The translations under genes and the position numbers were made by a program. Under the pieces are notes generated by a model. It was not told the origin of the DNA. It did not search any database and was given only the letters and a program-made list of their open reading frames with translations. This document shows positions 1 through 12,700 of a stretch of DNA of 64,000 bases, piece after piece. Origin of the DNA: Theristus sp. LFF4_11 (lineage: Eukaryota; Nematoda; Chromadorea; Monhysterida; Xyalidae); assembly GCA_030248135.1 (NCBI GenBank), contig JASANC010003404.1, forward strand, positions 37,061-101,060, given 5' to 3'. Positions within the stretch are counted from its first letter, which is position 1; every line of letters starts with the position of its first letter.

Positions 1-66
1 GCGTTGTCACAAAAACCGGAGTTCAATCGCTGAAGGTACCCGCCACGTAAACGCTGGACAAGCACA

Positions 67-2682
67 ATGGCGGCCACGTCCACTGATGACGAGGCGAATG
101 TGCCGAGCACGTCAGCAGACGCACAGGCGCACGAGCACGCGGCACACGCACACAGCAACACGCACACTCCCTCGCTGGAAAGGTAACGTTCGCGCTGCTG
201 CTGGCTCGTGGCGGCCCGTTTGTTTATTGTTGGTCGTTCGCACAAAGTCAATGATTGATGGAAAACCAATTATGCGTGAATCTGTTTCTTGGTAAATTCG
301 AATGTCTGCCGGTTCCAATCAATCTGCAACTTTTTTGTCTGATGTCCAAAACGACACCAACACCAAGCATTCTCTGGTGCCATCCAGCACGTCGTCGCCA
401 AAGTTGTCACCAAGCGGCAGTGGCAAGAAGCGTTGGCTCCGCCAGGCTCTCTCCGACCATCGGCGAGTCGAGCACGAGAAATCGATGGCGGTGTCGCCGG
501 CGAAAAAACTGAAAATGTCACCGGAGGCCACGATTGACGAACACGATGAGCCGGCCACTGCTGCTCCAGTGGACACTTCTGATGTGAGCAGAACTGTGTT
601 GTGTTTTTGTTGTTCTACGAACGACTCGCACACAGAGACAGGAAAGTAGTTTCATGTTTGACGTAAATTGCTGAAGCGAACCGTCTCTGCTACGTCTGCG
701 AATGCATTGCGTCACAGAACCAGAAGAAAAGTTCATCACAAATTGCATTCAGGCGGAAAACGTGCAGCAACTTTCAGGTTGTCATTGCATTGCAGGATCG
801 TGCGAGCAGCTTGGACGGCACGGTGTCGTCTGGAGGCGACGGCAACGCAAGCCACGCAGACCGTGAGACGCACTCGATGACGCCCGTTGAGGTCGCTGCG
901 CTGCTCACGAACCTCGCACAGCAAACACCCACCGAAACTGTGCGTGGCTCTTCTGAACTGAAATTAATCGTGTCTGTGCACTGCCGAAACGGCAAATCAT
1001 GATTGAATGTTGCATAAACAATAGATTTTACAGCCACCAGCCGCTGAAGTTGCGCCGTCACCGACGTTGGAACAACAGCAAACGTCACACGCTCAGTTGG
1101 AACCAGCTGCTGCTCCCGTCGTTGGTCAGTGCACCGTCTGCTTGTTACATTGTGCTGCGTTTGGTACACTTGTGTATCATCATTCATTCATCAAAGATTC
1201 GTTCATTCGTGTATTTCTGTTACGGCTTCCTTATCAAAACAGATGTTCATTAAAACAGATATGACATTTTATTTTGATTGCTCCGTCCAGGTCCAATTCT
1301 TTTGTTTCTTCACACAACAGAAGAACCGGTGCGAAAAGTGCGCAAAAAAGTCAGCCTGAACGAGTACAAGAAACTGAAACTGGACACCGGTGCAGCAACG
1401 TGAGTGACACGCTAAACTGAACTACGTTTGCGGTTGAATTCGAGGGCAAATTACAAAAGAATTACAAAATCGCGTTATACATAATTGCTATTTAAAATGC
1501 ACGCTGCAGTTTTGCCCGGGCGTACGTGTCTGAAACGCAGTGTCATGTTATGTGTGCGAAGTCTGTTTCCCACTTGTCCAGCAGCGACCATGCACCCGCC
1601 GGTTCACTGTCATCAGCGTCGCCCAGCGGTTTCATGCCCCACCTGACCGATGCGCAGTTGCTCGAGACAGGCCGCAATCATCGGCTGACCTCACTACCGG
1701 ACCCGGACACGATCGGACGCAGCTCACTGAGTTACGACGATCTGAAGGCCAGGATATACGGGAGAAATGCAGCAGCAGCGGCTGCTGGGACAAGCGAGCC
1801 GGTGGTTGCAGCAGCAGCGAAGCGCACGGGCACGCCGCAGTGTCCGCTGGTGCTGCCGCCGCCGCCGCCGCCGCCGAGGGCACCGAAAGTGACGCCGCAC
1901 CCACGGATGTCGCTCGAGGAACGACTGCGCATGGAGTTTGGCGTGGATGAGAGTGCTGCGCTGATGCCTGCCGCGGTGCGACGCAGCGCAAGTGACGACA
2001 ACGAACAACTGGGGGATGCAACGCTGCAGCTGCAGGTTGGTTGCTTGGTATTGGGTTGGGTGCGTGGGTGCACGTTCACATGCTCTGGTGCTCTGAGACA
2101 GTGCTCACTGTTGCATTGCAGCAGTTATGAAATGTCTGAATGTATGGATCTTGTTGACTTGACAATGTTAGCTTGATTGTAATGTTTTCTTTCAGTCGGA
2201 CGAAGCAAGCGCTCCTATCAGCAGTGACGAACTGAGAAACGCTGCGGCGGGCGCATTGTGGCCGGAGGACATGATGCGCCAGGAGGACACTGCCAACAAG
2301 GCAACAAGCCTGCCCAACATCAATGGACACGGAAACGTGCAAGCGGCCGCCAGTAAGTTGGCATGCGAGGTGTCTGGCTTGCTGTGACACACAAACACGA
2401 TCAAATTTCGGATGTTGATTGGCTGGCAGCAACTGCAGGGCGTATAGTTACAGCGGTTACGTTCAGTGTTCTGTTGATCTGCGTGAGGTGTGTGTTTTTG
2501 AAAGTGAACGACAGAAGTGCATGTTTGGTTGAGATGAGCCACCGGAGACGACGACCACCCCGACAGCAACACCGCGTTATTCGTTTGACTCCATGCCGCG
2601 GCATCCGGCCACTGCGAACGCACCGATTGCACTGAAAAGCGGCCCTGCTCGCTTTGCGCTCGCTGCCCCGCCGCGCAGGTGA
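67..2682 (+). CDS. MLL5/SETD5 (UpSET)-like regulatory protein, no SET domain seen; 8 exons
   Basis: Exons: 67-182, 388-583, 796-939, 1034-1124, 1321-1399, 1582-2035, 2196-2352, 2534-2682. All junction phases match and the total is 1386 nt (461 residues plus stop). The start is ATG 67, because an in-frame stop lies at 31-33. Two short motifs stand out: KKRWLRQAL (about residue 52) and KKVSLNEYKKLKL (about 190-202). From family knowledge these resemble conserved short motifs of the chromatin proteins MLL5/KMT2E, SETD5 and UpSET outside their SET domain. The rest is low complexity: polyalanine, polyproline, Ser/Thr-rich, with a basic VSPAKKLKM segment that could be nuclear. No PHD or SET domain is visible. 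Either the gene really lacks one, or upstream exons lie outside the window. The exon model is fairly sure, the second acceptor less so; the family call is an inference from two motifs. Confidence 0.6.
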
Positions 2683-5535
2683 CCACCAAGCAGCAGCCGC
2701 AATGTGAACGTTTCAAGCGGTTATTCGTTTGTTGGTGTCAGATTTTATTCCGCACTTCCATCTGCATACTTGCATACTTTTATGTTGTTTACTCCGGATA
2801 TACCTGATCTAGTTGCGGTGGAAATTCATTCTACTTGTTTTTTTTTCTGGAATATTCGCGGTTTTGTGTTTTGTTCTGCTGTTTGAATTCAGATCACCCC
2901 CACCCACCCACCTGGTGAGTTTTTTCAAGTGCTTTTTTGCTGATGTATTTTTGTTAACCTTGTTGATTATTTTGTCGACTTTCTTGGAGCGATTTCTTCT
3001 TCTGTACTAATTGACTTCTGTATTATTCTCTTCTGAGAATAAATTATTTTTTCAATACAACATTGATGCACGCACTTCTATCAAGTTTTTTTCTAAAATG
3101 CTGATTTTGGCTATTTTTCATTATAAGAACCACGGGCTTCTAATGCCTTTTGTATTGTTCTTTTTCGTTCTCTGTTGTTTCAGGTTTTTTTGCGTATTGG
3201 AACATGTAAATATTTTTTCAAATTATCAAACAATTTTTTGAACAGTTTCGTTATTGTTATATAGTATCTGTTTGCATCGGGCATCATTCGTAGCTGAACT
3301 TGTTTGTGTAAACATGTGGTTAGATGTGGTAAAAACGGTGTTTACTGATCACGTTTGTTGCAACGGTTGCAAAGGCCTGGCGCCATGCGATTGCGTGACC
3401 GGCTTCTTGTAGTTTTCACTTGTACTGACTTCGTTTTCTTTTCGTTTTCTAGCACGTCTGGTTTTCTGTGAGTTTCTTGTTCAGTGTGTGTTTCTTTTCA
3501 TGAGCCATTGTTCTCTGTGTATTATAAGCGTAAAACATATGAATGAGTGTGCGTGAGAAGCCGTCGCGTAATGTTTATGTTTGCTGCGTATGCTTCTTGC
3601 GCTTGCATTATTATGGTCATGACATGAGGAACCGCAAAATTTGGATGTTTGCTGTTCCTGTTGCACGTCTGCACCACTGCACCGTGCGAGTCTTTGTGCT
3701 GCTTCGTACAAAATGTTCTGTGTTTTCGGTATAATTCAGTGATTGCGCGTGATCTTCACAGTTGACGACTAAGATCAACTGATTTCGTTTCTGCGTGCAC
3801 TTTGAGTTTCACACAGTTTTTTTTTTGTGTTTTCTTGTGTCCATCGTTTTCGAATTTTATGTGTCGATGATAGCCACCACAGTAAGTTTCCGATGAAAAG
3901 TGCTGAGTGAGTGGGTGAGCTGATAGAGACTGATTTGGTTGGCAGCATTTTTTTCTAAAAAAGTTGCAAAAGTAAGCTTGAACAACAACAAATGTTTTAC
4001 TTTGTTTCGTTTCGTTTTCCATTGTGTAGTAGTAGTATTGTGTTGTGTTATCCCAGTTTCACGTGTGCGGTTTTGGTTGCATTTTTCATGTTGAACCGTG
4101 CATATGGTGTATTTATCAGTTTTTTTTTCTTGAAAAACACGTATACTTTTGATAAACATGCATTGATTAAAGAGATAAAAATGGCCAAGTCATTTTACGT
4201 TATTCTTGTACTTGGAATAAGGTGACAAAGAAACCAGAATCGGATTTTATGAACGACGCATCCAAGACGAATACATCAGAACAGTTGCTGCCTCATGCAT
4301 GTTTTGGCGCTGAAAAAAAGTTGTGCGAACTGCGAAAAGAACACTGCCGCAGGTTCTGATATGCAGATTGAATGAAACTGCAGTTGTAATGGGAATGGAC
4401 GTAAACAGGCGAGCGTGTGCAGTCTTGGGTGCTTTATTCAATTACTGTCCCGGCCGCCAGTGAAGTGCAGCAACCCAAGGAGCCAAGTTCAAATGCACAA
4501 CTGCCAGCACTCGCTTCCGCTCCGCCCATGCAGTTTTTCTTATCATTTGCTCTTTTCGTGTATTCCAGTTTGAAAGCGAGTTGAACTTACCCGTAAATAA
4601 CTTGCTAGAACGTTCAACCGTAAAACAATATTTTAAAACCTTGGAAAGTATTGTCATAAATTCTGAACGTTGGTTGCCGATGTTGAATAAAATTTATTCT
4701 GTTGCTGAAGAACAACATTATTTTTTCCATTTCCGTTTTTTTCAGCTAATGGCAGCTGGAAAACTGTAGAATCACATGAACTCACAGTCTATTGGTTTAT
4801 CTACAGCAATCATGAATCTTTTAAAAATGCTGTAGCCAATGCATTACCTGACCATACCGCATGTGTGTGAATCTTTAATTGCACCAAGTCCATGAGAGAC
4901 CCTCTAACAGCGTTGGCGAATAATGAAATTGTGTGTTTGTGCGCGGTTCTTGCGCAATTTTTATTCTCAATTTCCCATTGAAGTGTTTGCGTGCGCGTAC
5001 TTTGGTGTACAGCTGCTATCGTGATGTAGCTTGTATTACTTTGCAGCTTCATCGGTTGTCACTAATTAAAAGTATAAAATGCTTGATCACGTATCTATAC
5101 AATCTGTGTCGCCCAATGATTTGAAGCTCACTTTTTTTACATTCATAATTATGATCGTAGTTTGACAGCATGACATCTGATAACATTTGATTGTTTGCAT
5201 GAGCCGCCGCATCCGTTTTCTAATACGTGCGTATAGCGAATGAATTTTGGCATATCTTGCATGATCATGCAACAACAGCAACAACAGGAAACCTTTGCAT
5301 GACGACAACGTGTTGATAAGCAAACCAGACAACAATGCGCATGTATGGGGCTTGGGGACATGAAGCCTGTATGCGTTGTTGATTGAATAAAGGAACTAAT
5401 GCAAGTTGTTTAGATCAGCGACAGAAAAGATTGAAGCCAAATCGTAAACAGTATTCTGTGTCTGAGCTAGCGCGGGTGGCCACGCAACTCAGTTCGTGAA
5501 CGCTGTTTGATCGCGCAATACAGTGACACTGCGAA
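2683..5535. other. Intergenic, AT-rich
   Basis: No coding exon with plausible splice sites was recognised on either strand. The sequence is T-rich at 2.8-3.3 kb and otherwise unremarkable. It should hold the 3' end of the upstream gene and the 5' region of the downstream GPCR. Confidence 0.5.
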
Positions 5536-8496
5536 ATGTTGGTCAACTGCACTGACGTGTTGTCGCATGCGCGCATGGGCGCCCTGCCTGCGCTCGCAGT
5601 CCCGGTTGGCGGATATTTCACGAGCGGCGTCATTCTGTTGGGCAGCACTGCAAACATCTACAGCGTCTGGCTGATACACAAAATGCAACTGAAGGTGTGT
5701 AACAGTTGGTTCTATGAGCAGGTGGATTGGTTGCATTTGAGCGGGACGATTTTAGTTTTCAAACAGCACCAACCACTTGATGGCGGAGACGCTAAACAAA
5801 TTTCCGATGATTCAAAATATGAAGCACAGCAACACTCATCCACTGTACTCTGCGTTTTACTGCTCTGACTTTTCTACTCAGGCCTTTTTCGTGTACCTGA
5901 CTGCACTGACGATTTGCGACACTGTTTTGCTCGGCAGTGCTTTTGGCGTCTACTCACTGCAGTTGATATTTGTGCATTTTCAGGTGGGCCAGTTCAGATG
6001 GAACACAATTTGTGATTGTTTGTTTCTTCAATTCCAAGAAAATCATTTGTTCTTTCTTTTATGAAGTTTATTCTGTTGTTTTCTTGTTGTTTTGTTTGCA
6101 GATGTACCACCCATGGCTGGTGCATGTCAGTCGCTGGTCGTACGGCGTCAGTAAGACCGCGAAAACGGTGACCGTATGGCTGGTGATGTTGATCACACTC
6201 GCCAGATTCACAGCCGTCACACGCCCGTTACATCTGAAACAATGTTCGTTGCTGTGCTTTTGATTTCGAAACATGAAACATGTTTCCTTGCGGTGGAGCG
6301 GACAGTTTGGAGACTTCACCGTGTCTCGGAGCATTGGCTGACGGAACGCCAAGCCGTATATTCAGCTAAACTAGTCAATCGGCGTTTGGTTACCCTCGAG
6401 TTTCTAGCACTGGTTGGGCGAAAGGAGCTAAAAGAAAAAATATCAAGTACATGTGGATCGAATGAAATGAAGACGTTTTTCGCGTTGACTTACTGTCAGA
6501 GCTGGTACCAATCACAGTTCCAGTCACAGCGCCATTTTCACCCCAGTTTATCCGTTGTGTTTTCAAATCTGTCTCATTACAATCTGGCGATTCCACAGCC
6601 CTGCTGCACAACAAAGCGAAATGCCTCTGCATGCACGTGATTCTGTGTGCCGTGCTGTTTTCGCTGCCGTACCATTTCGAACCGACCATATCGGTGTGCG
6701 TTGATCAACCCGCTGACGCATCATCACCACAAACTTACAGTCACCCACAGGCCAGAATTCAGGTGACCTGAGGAAATTTTGTTAGTTTTTTTCAAAGGCC
6801 TTGCTCGGGCTTCCTCACCAACCAAATTCACCATCTCACTCAGACAACACAGGTTTCCCAGCGGAATCCCACTGTTTTGCGATTGGTCTCACTGATTACA
6901 GTGTAAATGGCTCAATATTCGCCGGTTTTCACAATCAAACGAGCCTCCACGTACTGACAACAAATGCAAACATTTTGCCAAACAAAAGCACTGAACGCTC
7001 TGCTCCATTTGGTTTGGCTAAGATGGAGCGTTTAGCAAAATCAAACTTTGTTTGGCTACCAGAACAGTGCTTTTGTTTGGTAAATTGTTTTCAGTGCGGC
7101 CTGTACTTTGTTCGCAGGTAACAGCGTCCGCACTACGCCGTGACGGACGCTACCACCTCTGGTACAACGTGCTACTGCACAGCCTCTGCGTCGTGGTCGT
7201 GCCGTTCCTGTTCATTGCCACACTCAGCATTTGGGCGTTACTCACAATGAAATGCGATCAGACGAGAACAATGCTGCTGTTGAATGGCAACAAGAACATC
7301 ATGATCAACAACAAGAACAAATAAAAATAGTGTATGTATGAATACAACAACAACAACAACAACAACAATAAAAAGATCACGGTGTCCAACGCTCAGTCAC
7401 CATTGGAGCGCATCAGTGTTGTTGCTGATGCTCAGGTTGAGATTCAATTGCAACGGCCGCCGCAAGAGCGACACCATTCGACAGCGGTGGCCGGCGATTC
7501 TGGTCGTTTGGAACACCAGTTGACTGTGATGGTTTGCCGCTTTTAAAATAATTGAAACATGATTAAAATTAAAAAAAAACAATTATTTCGCAAGATTGAA
7601 TTTGAAACGAATTGTCTCAAACGAGCGCTTTTCGACCGCGCACATCTCTGCAGGTGCTGCTGGTCGTTTTCAAGTTCCTGATCGCCTACACGCTGCCGTT
7701 TCTGCTGAACATTTTCGAACTGATGATCGTTCAGATGCCGAACAGCTTCGAGCTCGTCGATCGGCTGTTCAACTCGCTCGTCGAGATCTCCAACTGTTTG
7801 GTGGTGGTGCACTCGGCCACCAATTCGCTCGTGTATTTCCGGTGGAAGGATCAGTTCAAACCTCGAATGATCATCATTCAGACGCTGCTGAATTCACGGG
7901 AACGACTGCGCTCTTTCCTTTCTGGTGTGTGTTTGTGGGTTGTCTAGTTGGCCAGACCTGAATGGTCTGATTCGAAAATTGTTGCCATCCGTGCCGCGTT
8001 AGAAAACTCGTTGTTCAATTTTTTTCTCCGAATTTTCATTCAGACAATTTGCAATATGGCAACTTTGCAACAAGGTCCATCGTTGCGCGTTGGATTTGGT
8101 TTTCAGTTTGTGCCACAGCAACAGCCAACGACTAGACTTGCTACAACGTTCACACAGGAAAAAAACAGGGCTACCCATAAAGCGCGTTTATTCCACAAGA
8201 AATCGACTTTAGCAGGTGACTGCAGCAGCCCTGCTGAACATTTTGCAGGCTCCCGCTCCAACTCGCTCCGAAGCACGGACGACACAACGTACACCGCTCG
8301 CTTGCCACGATCGGCCAGTGAGAGTCGATTGGACGAACGACGAACGAGCTCGCTGAAACCGCTGATAAGCACGGGCACATGCCGGAGTCCATCGATGGGG
8401 CCACGGCCAGGTCGCAATCTGCTTGCACCACCCGATTTCATGCATAAACACACTGCTTCGCACGCGTTCTGCACAGCACAGCACATGGTGAGTTGA
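5536..8496 (+). CDS. Rhodopsin-class GPCR, neuropeptide (FMRFamide-receptor-like)
   Basis: Proposed exons: 5536-5694, 5882-5983, 6102-6243, 6617-6762, 7118-about 7321, 7376-7525, 7654-7924, 8249-8496. Exon 1 has an NCT glycosylation site and TM1 (GVILLGSTANIYSVWLIHK). Exon 2 encodes TM2. Exon 3 encodes TM3 with SKTAKTVTVWLVMLITLARF, followed by TRPLH. Exon 4 encodes TM4 (VILCAVLFSLPYHFEP) and the second extracellular loop. Exon 5 encodes TM5. Exon 7 encodes TM6-TM7 with NSLVY in the NPxxY position. Exon 8 is a Ser/Arg-rich cytoplasmic tail. The TM3 pattern and FEP resemble invertebrate FMRFamide/myosuppressin-type receptors, but the ligand is not determined. The D/ERY motif is replaced by ARF. 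The exon 5/exon 6 junction is unresolved: the frame is continuous but contains TAA and TAG at 7322-7330, with no good GT donor. The tail may also splice onward at 8488 (ATG followed by gtgagt). Confidence 0.75.
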
Positions 8497-9719
8497 CAAA
8501 ACGAAGAGGCTTCTCATTGAAACCATTCCATTGACTCGAGTTCAGGTTAAGAGTTCACGAATTTATGTGGAACAACATGTATATCTTGTTTCTTGTTTTG
8601 TTGGAGAAATCCATATTTTGTGGTATTTTATCACCGATGTGAACTGAATCTACAAACAGCGACCAAGCGAAAGCACTAAACCGAAATCCTGCATGAAGCG
8701 CTGAAAAAGCAAAAATAAACATTTCGAAACGCATCATTGCACAAGGTTTGCAGCGTACAAGCGGGAAAAGATACGCGATTTTTTTTGGAAAACACGTTTC
8801 TTGCAGTGGTTGATGTAACGGAGCGCACATCCGTGAAACAACAGAACGCTGTACATGGAACAACAAAACAGTAAAACGAATCATCAAATCAGGCTAACTA
8901 AAAATGAAAGTTGCACACAAAATCTAAAGCAAACATGTGATAAAACTCTGCGTTAGAAATGTTTCCAATATCGCATTCAACGTGATAAAATAGTGAAACT
9001 TTTCAATCTAATAAACCCCGATTCTGAAATACCATGACTACCGCTCAGTCGGCACGAGAAACCGCCAGGTGAAAAGTTGCATAAATTTAGTAAAACACAG
9101 GTTAGGCAAAGTTACCAATCAGAAACACAGAATTTTTTAAGCAGAACAAATTTTGCAAAAAAAACTCATAACAGCACTATTCGAATGACCAGCTAAATGC
9201 TCAATTGTAATACGCATCCTGATTGTCAAAGTTTTTCAAAATACGCACTTATAGAACTGTAACAACAATAGCTGGGAAAACAAGTGGGAAAGTTCACATG
9301 CATGCAAAAACGGTTGACATTTTAGAAAAGTAGTCGCATGAGCAGGTCTGACACCACAATGAAAAACATGATCGCAAAGAATCACACATGTCATACGCTG
9401 TAATCGCAGGCTTCGAAAAAATATTGAAAGAAAACAAATGAAGTTAATTTTTTAAATGTTTGAACAAATTGACAAAAACTATTCAACAAAAGTATCTATC
9501 AACGCAAATTAATATCATAAAGTTACGTTATTTGATTAAACTTCAGTTGATTGCTAGAGAGCGGGTGCGGGTTGTTCAATGAGAAACTGACAATAACCAA
9601 CAAAGTAACAGAACATTGAACACGAAGTGCAACAACACTCTCTGTATCGGTTTGAAAACGTCTGAATTGAAAACCGAGTGTGGACTTCAGAAAAAAAGAG
9701 AAGACAAATGCTTTTTTGA
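8497..9719. other. Convergent 3' flank between GPCR and KCC genes
   Basis: AT-rich with no supported coding exon. An AATAAA on the plus strand at about 9012 could serve the GPCR transcript. The KCC gene on the opposite strand ends at 9720, so the two genes are convergent. Confidence 0.5.
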
Positions 9720-12700
9720 TCAAGAATAAATTGTGACCACTTCGGAGCCGGTTCCTTTCACGAGCAGAACACGATCTAAATCTTCAGTGAGTGCGTCGAT
9801 AAATTCCATATCTGCCACAAAACAATTCCATTTAACATTTTCATCAGAAAACAAGGCGTCCAAAGCGAAATGATAGCCGCAAAAAGCAACATTAGCAAAC
9901 ACTCACAGAATTGTTCATTTCTGCTGCGCGGCGGACCGGGCAGATTCGCAATGATCAGTTGAGCTTCGGACGATTTCAGTTTCATCGCCTGTGCAGAATG
10001 TTCACTTAAATCAACCAATTTGTATGGTGGTTCTCTGCATTTCGGCCTGGCCAACATCATATGCAGAAGAGGGGTGGCCTCATCAGTGATGTGCCCCTCT
10101 TGAACCAGTTGAGTCATAAAAGCTTGAGTAATGGGCTTAGTCAATGAAAATAAAATGAACAAAACAATACAATATCGGTTCAACCCAGTTCACACGGCGC
10201 AGATGACGTCATTTCGGTGGAACACATTCGCATAAGCACGCCATACCTGGTTGAGTTTCACGGCCGTGTGCATGCGTCTGATGTTCTGCGACTTTGCGGA
10301 CGGGCGGTTCGTCAACGGCGGTTTCGTCGGTGACTTCGGCTGCGCTTTGTCCGTTGGCAGCTCCGACGGCTCCTCCAGTCGCTTCTCCTCTGGCGGCGCT
10401 TCAACTTCGTTCTCGGTCGGGGTGGCCGTCTGCAATGAATGTGCTGTTTCATTTTGCCCATTTTTGTTGCTTTTTTTGCTGGACCACGTCCAGAGACAAC
10501 ACTTCGCATGGCGTTGTGTGTTTGTTTGATTGCGTCCATTTCTGTATGAACACAGCTTCGTCCCATGCCGTCCCAGCCCACCTTGTCCGTGTGCACATCG
10601 GTCAGTGGTGTGACGGCGGTGTTCGTGTCCGCATCTGGCGTCATCGGGGACTCAACCGGTTGATCCACTGCCGACTGCAAGAAAAAAACCAACACGTGTT
10701 AGCCACTGAAAGCCTCAACCAGTCAATGTGTAACAAGTGTAAAACACATGCAACTTGGTGTGTTCTGGCATGTCAACCTGGCATGCTGATTGACTGCATC
10801 GAGCTGGTTGGACCAATCAGCAGATTTCCTGTGATTCAAAGCCCGACTATCGTTTTATTTTGACAACGGCCCACCCAGACCTAGACGCCATGCCACGTGC
10901 ACGAACGCACCTCCTGACTGTCCTCCTCGTTCTCGTCGATCTCGTGCAGCTGTGCGTTCTGTGCGCCCGCTGACGACTTGCGACTGGCGTCCGCCTCGTA
11001 CTCCTCGCCGATGCGTGACAGCTTGCGCTGCTGTGTCACCGAGTCGATCACGGCGATCTGCGGGTCGTGGCGGGCGTCCTTCGAGCGCAGATGCAGGTTC
11101 TGCACCAGCTTCACCCGTTGCTCCATTTTGAGCGTTCGCTCGTACGTGTACTCGCTGATGTCGCTATCCGCCTGCAACACTGCACTTGCATTGCTAGCCA
11201 GCTACTCATAAAGCACTGGCCCGCTCGGTTATGATAACACACGAATTTAGAGAAGCACCGCACTGCCGTGCCATCGTGTGTTGTTGTTGTTGTTGTGTTG
11301 AAACATGTGCAACACCACGCAACACGTGTTATAAGTAACAGAGTTCACTTCAGACTAAGACTTTTAAGACAAACTTCCAAAAAACCAGCCAATCAGCGCC
11401 AGCTCTTTCAGCCGCCACCACTGACCATTTCAATGACGTCCACCTCAGCACTGATGCGCAGATGGTAGAGGAACGTGCGCAGGTCGTCCTTCATCTTGAT
11501 GCTGTTGTCCTCGGCCTGTGCGACCGTGAATATGCGCAGTTTGGCGTTGCGCCAGGTGCGGTGCTGCTGCAGCAGGAACGGCAGCAGCATCAGCATGCCG
11601 CCGTCGTGCACCACCCACCAGACGTCCAGGGTGCCGCTCATCTGCGAGTCGTTGGCGGTCATTCCCAATGCCAGGCAAGCGTGCGAACGAAGCAACTTTT
11701 GAAAACTGCCAAAACTGACTGCCAATCAACCACTAATCAGACTGATCGAGTTTACACTTTACATAACCGAGCATACCTTCTGTGAGGACAACGGAAAATT
11801 GCTGATGTGCTTTGGTACAAGCACGGCGCAGCCAGCTGCCGAGGACACACGAATCGTATCTGCGAAAAAAAAACAGTTTAGATTTTGATTTAAAAACAAC
11901 AACTTTTACATCCGGAACTGTTGAACGTGAAGATGCGCAAAAGCAGCGTTGCGTGCTTGCTCACCAACAAACTCGTGCGTCTGCTGCCAGGCCTCATGGT
12001 CTTCAGTGTTCCAATTTTTTGGCCAATTCAGAATCACCGTGTTGTGCTTCAACGCACCGAGACCAGACGTTTGCACACTGAACGAACAAAACAGCAGAGT
12101 GGATAACTCTCGTGTTTCACTTCAACATAACAAAGCAAGCGATCGATGACTCACACGGCCGATATTCCCTCCGTTCTGTCCCTCGTTACACAGACGTCGC
12201 AGAAGCCACGAATCTTGTGTTTCTTGATCGACAATTTCAGGAACTGAAGAAGAAACGGACCAAAATTAGCGACACAAATGCAAACAAAGCACAGCAACGC
12301 GCAATGAGCGTACATCTCGAATGTGGTCGGCGTGGTCAGCGTTCTCAACGAAGTCGCCATGCAGCACGGCGGCCAACACCGTCAGGCCACGGCCTGCCTT
12401 CAGCTGCGAGATGAACGCCAGCATGTGCTCGTGCTCGTCCACGTACTGCTCCGGGTCACTGTTGCACAGCAGCAGAATCTGCGGCCTGTACACCAAACCA
12501 CGAGCACTTCAGTGCAACGATCCTCTTTCGCTTTGCTGATTCGTTAACACAAGTTTTTCTCATTTTACTTTTTACTTACGTTCGAACACTTTTCTCTCAC
12601 TACACATTTTACTTCATTAGTCTTTCACAATTTCACAGGAACTGCATGGAGACGCAAAACGAGCCGAGTGCACCAACCGCCAGTTCTTGGTGTGTGGCGG

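Noticed and set aside
10197..10246. Additional full copy of the TGACGTCA MITE in a KCC intron
   Set aside because: Only about 50 bp around GACGTCATTTC resembles the element end; too short and diverged to call an insertion.
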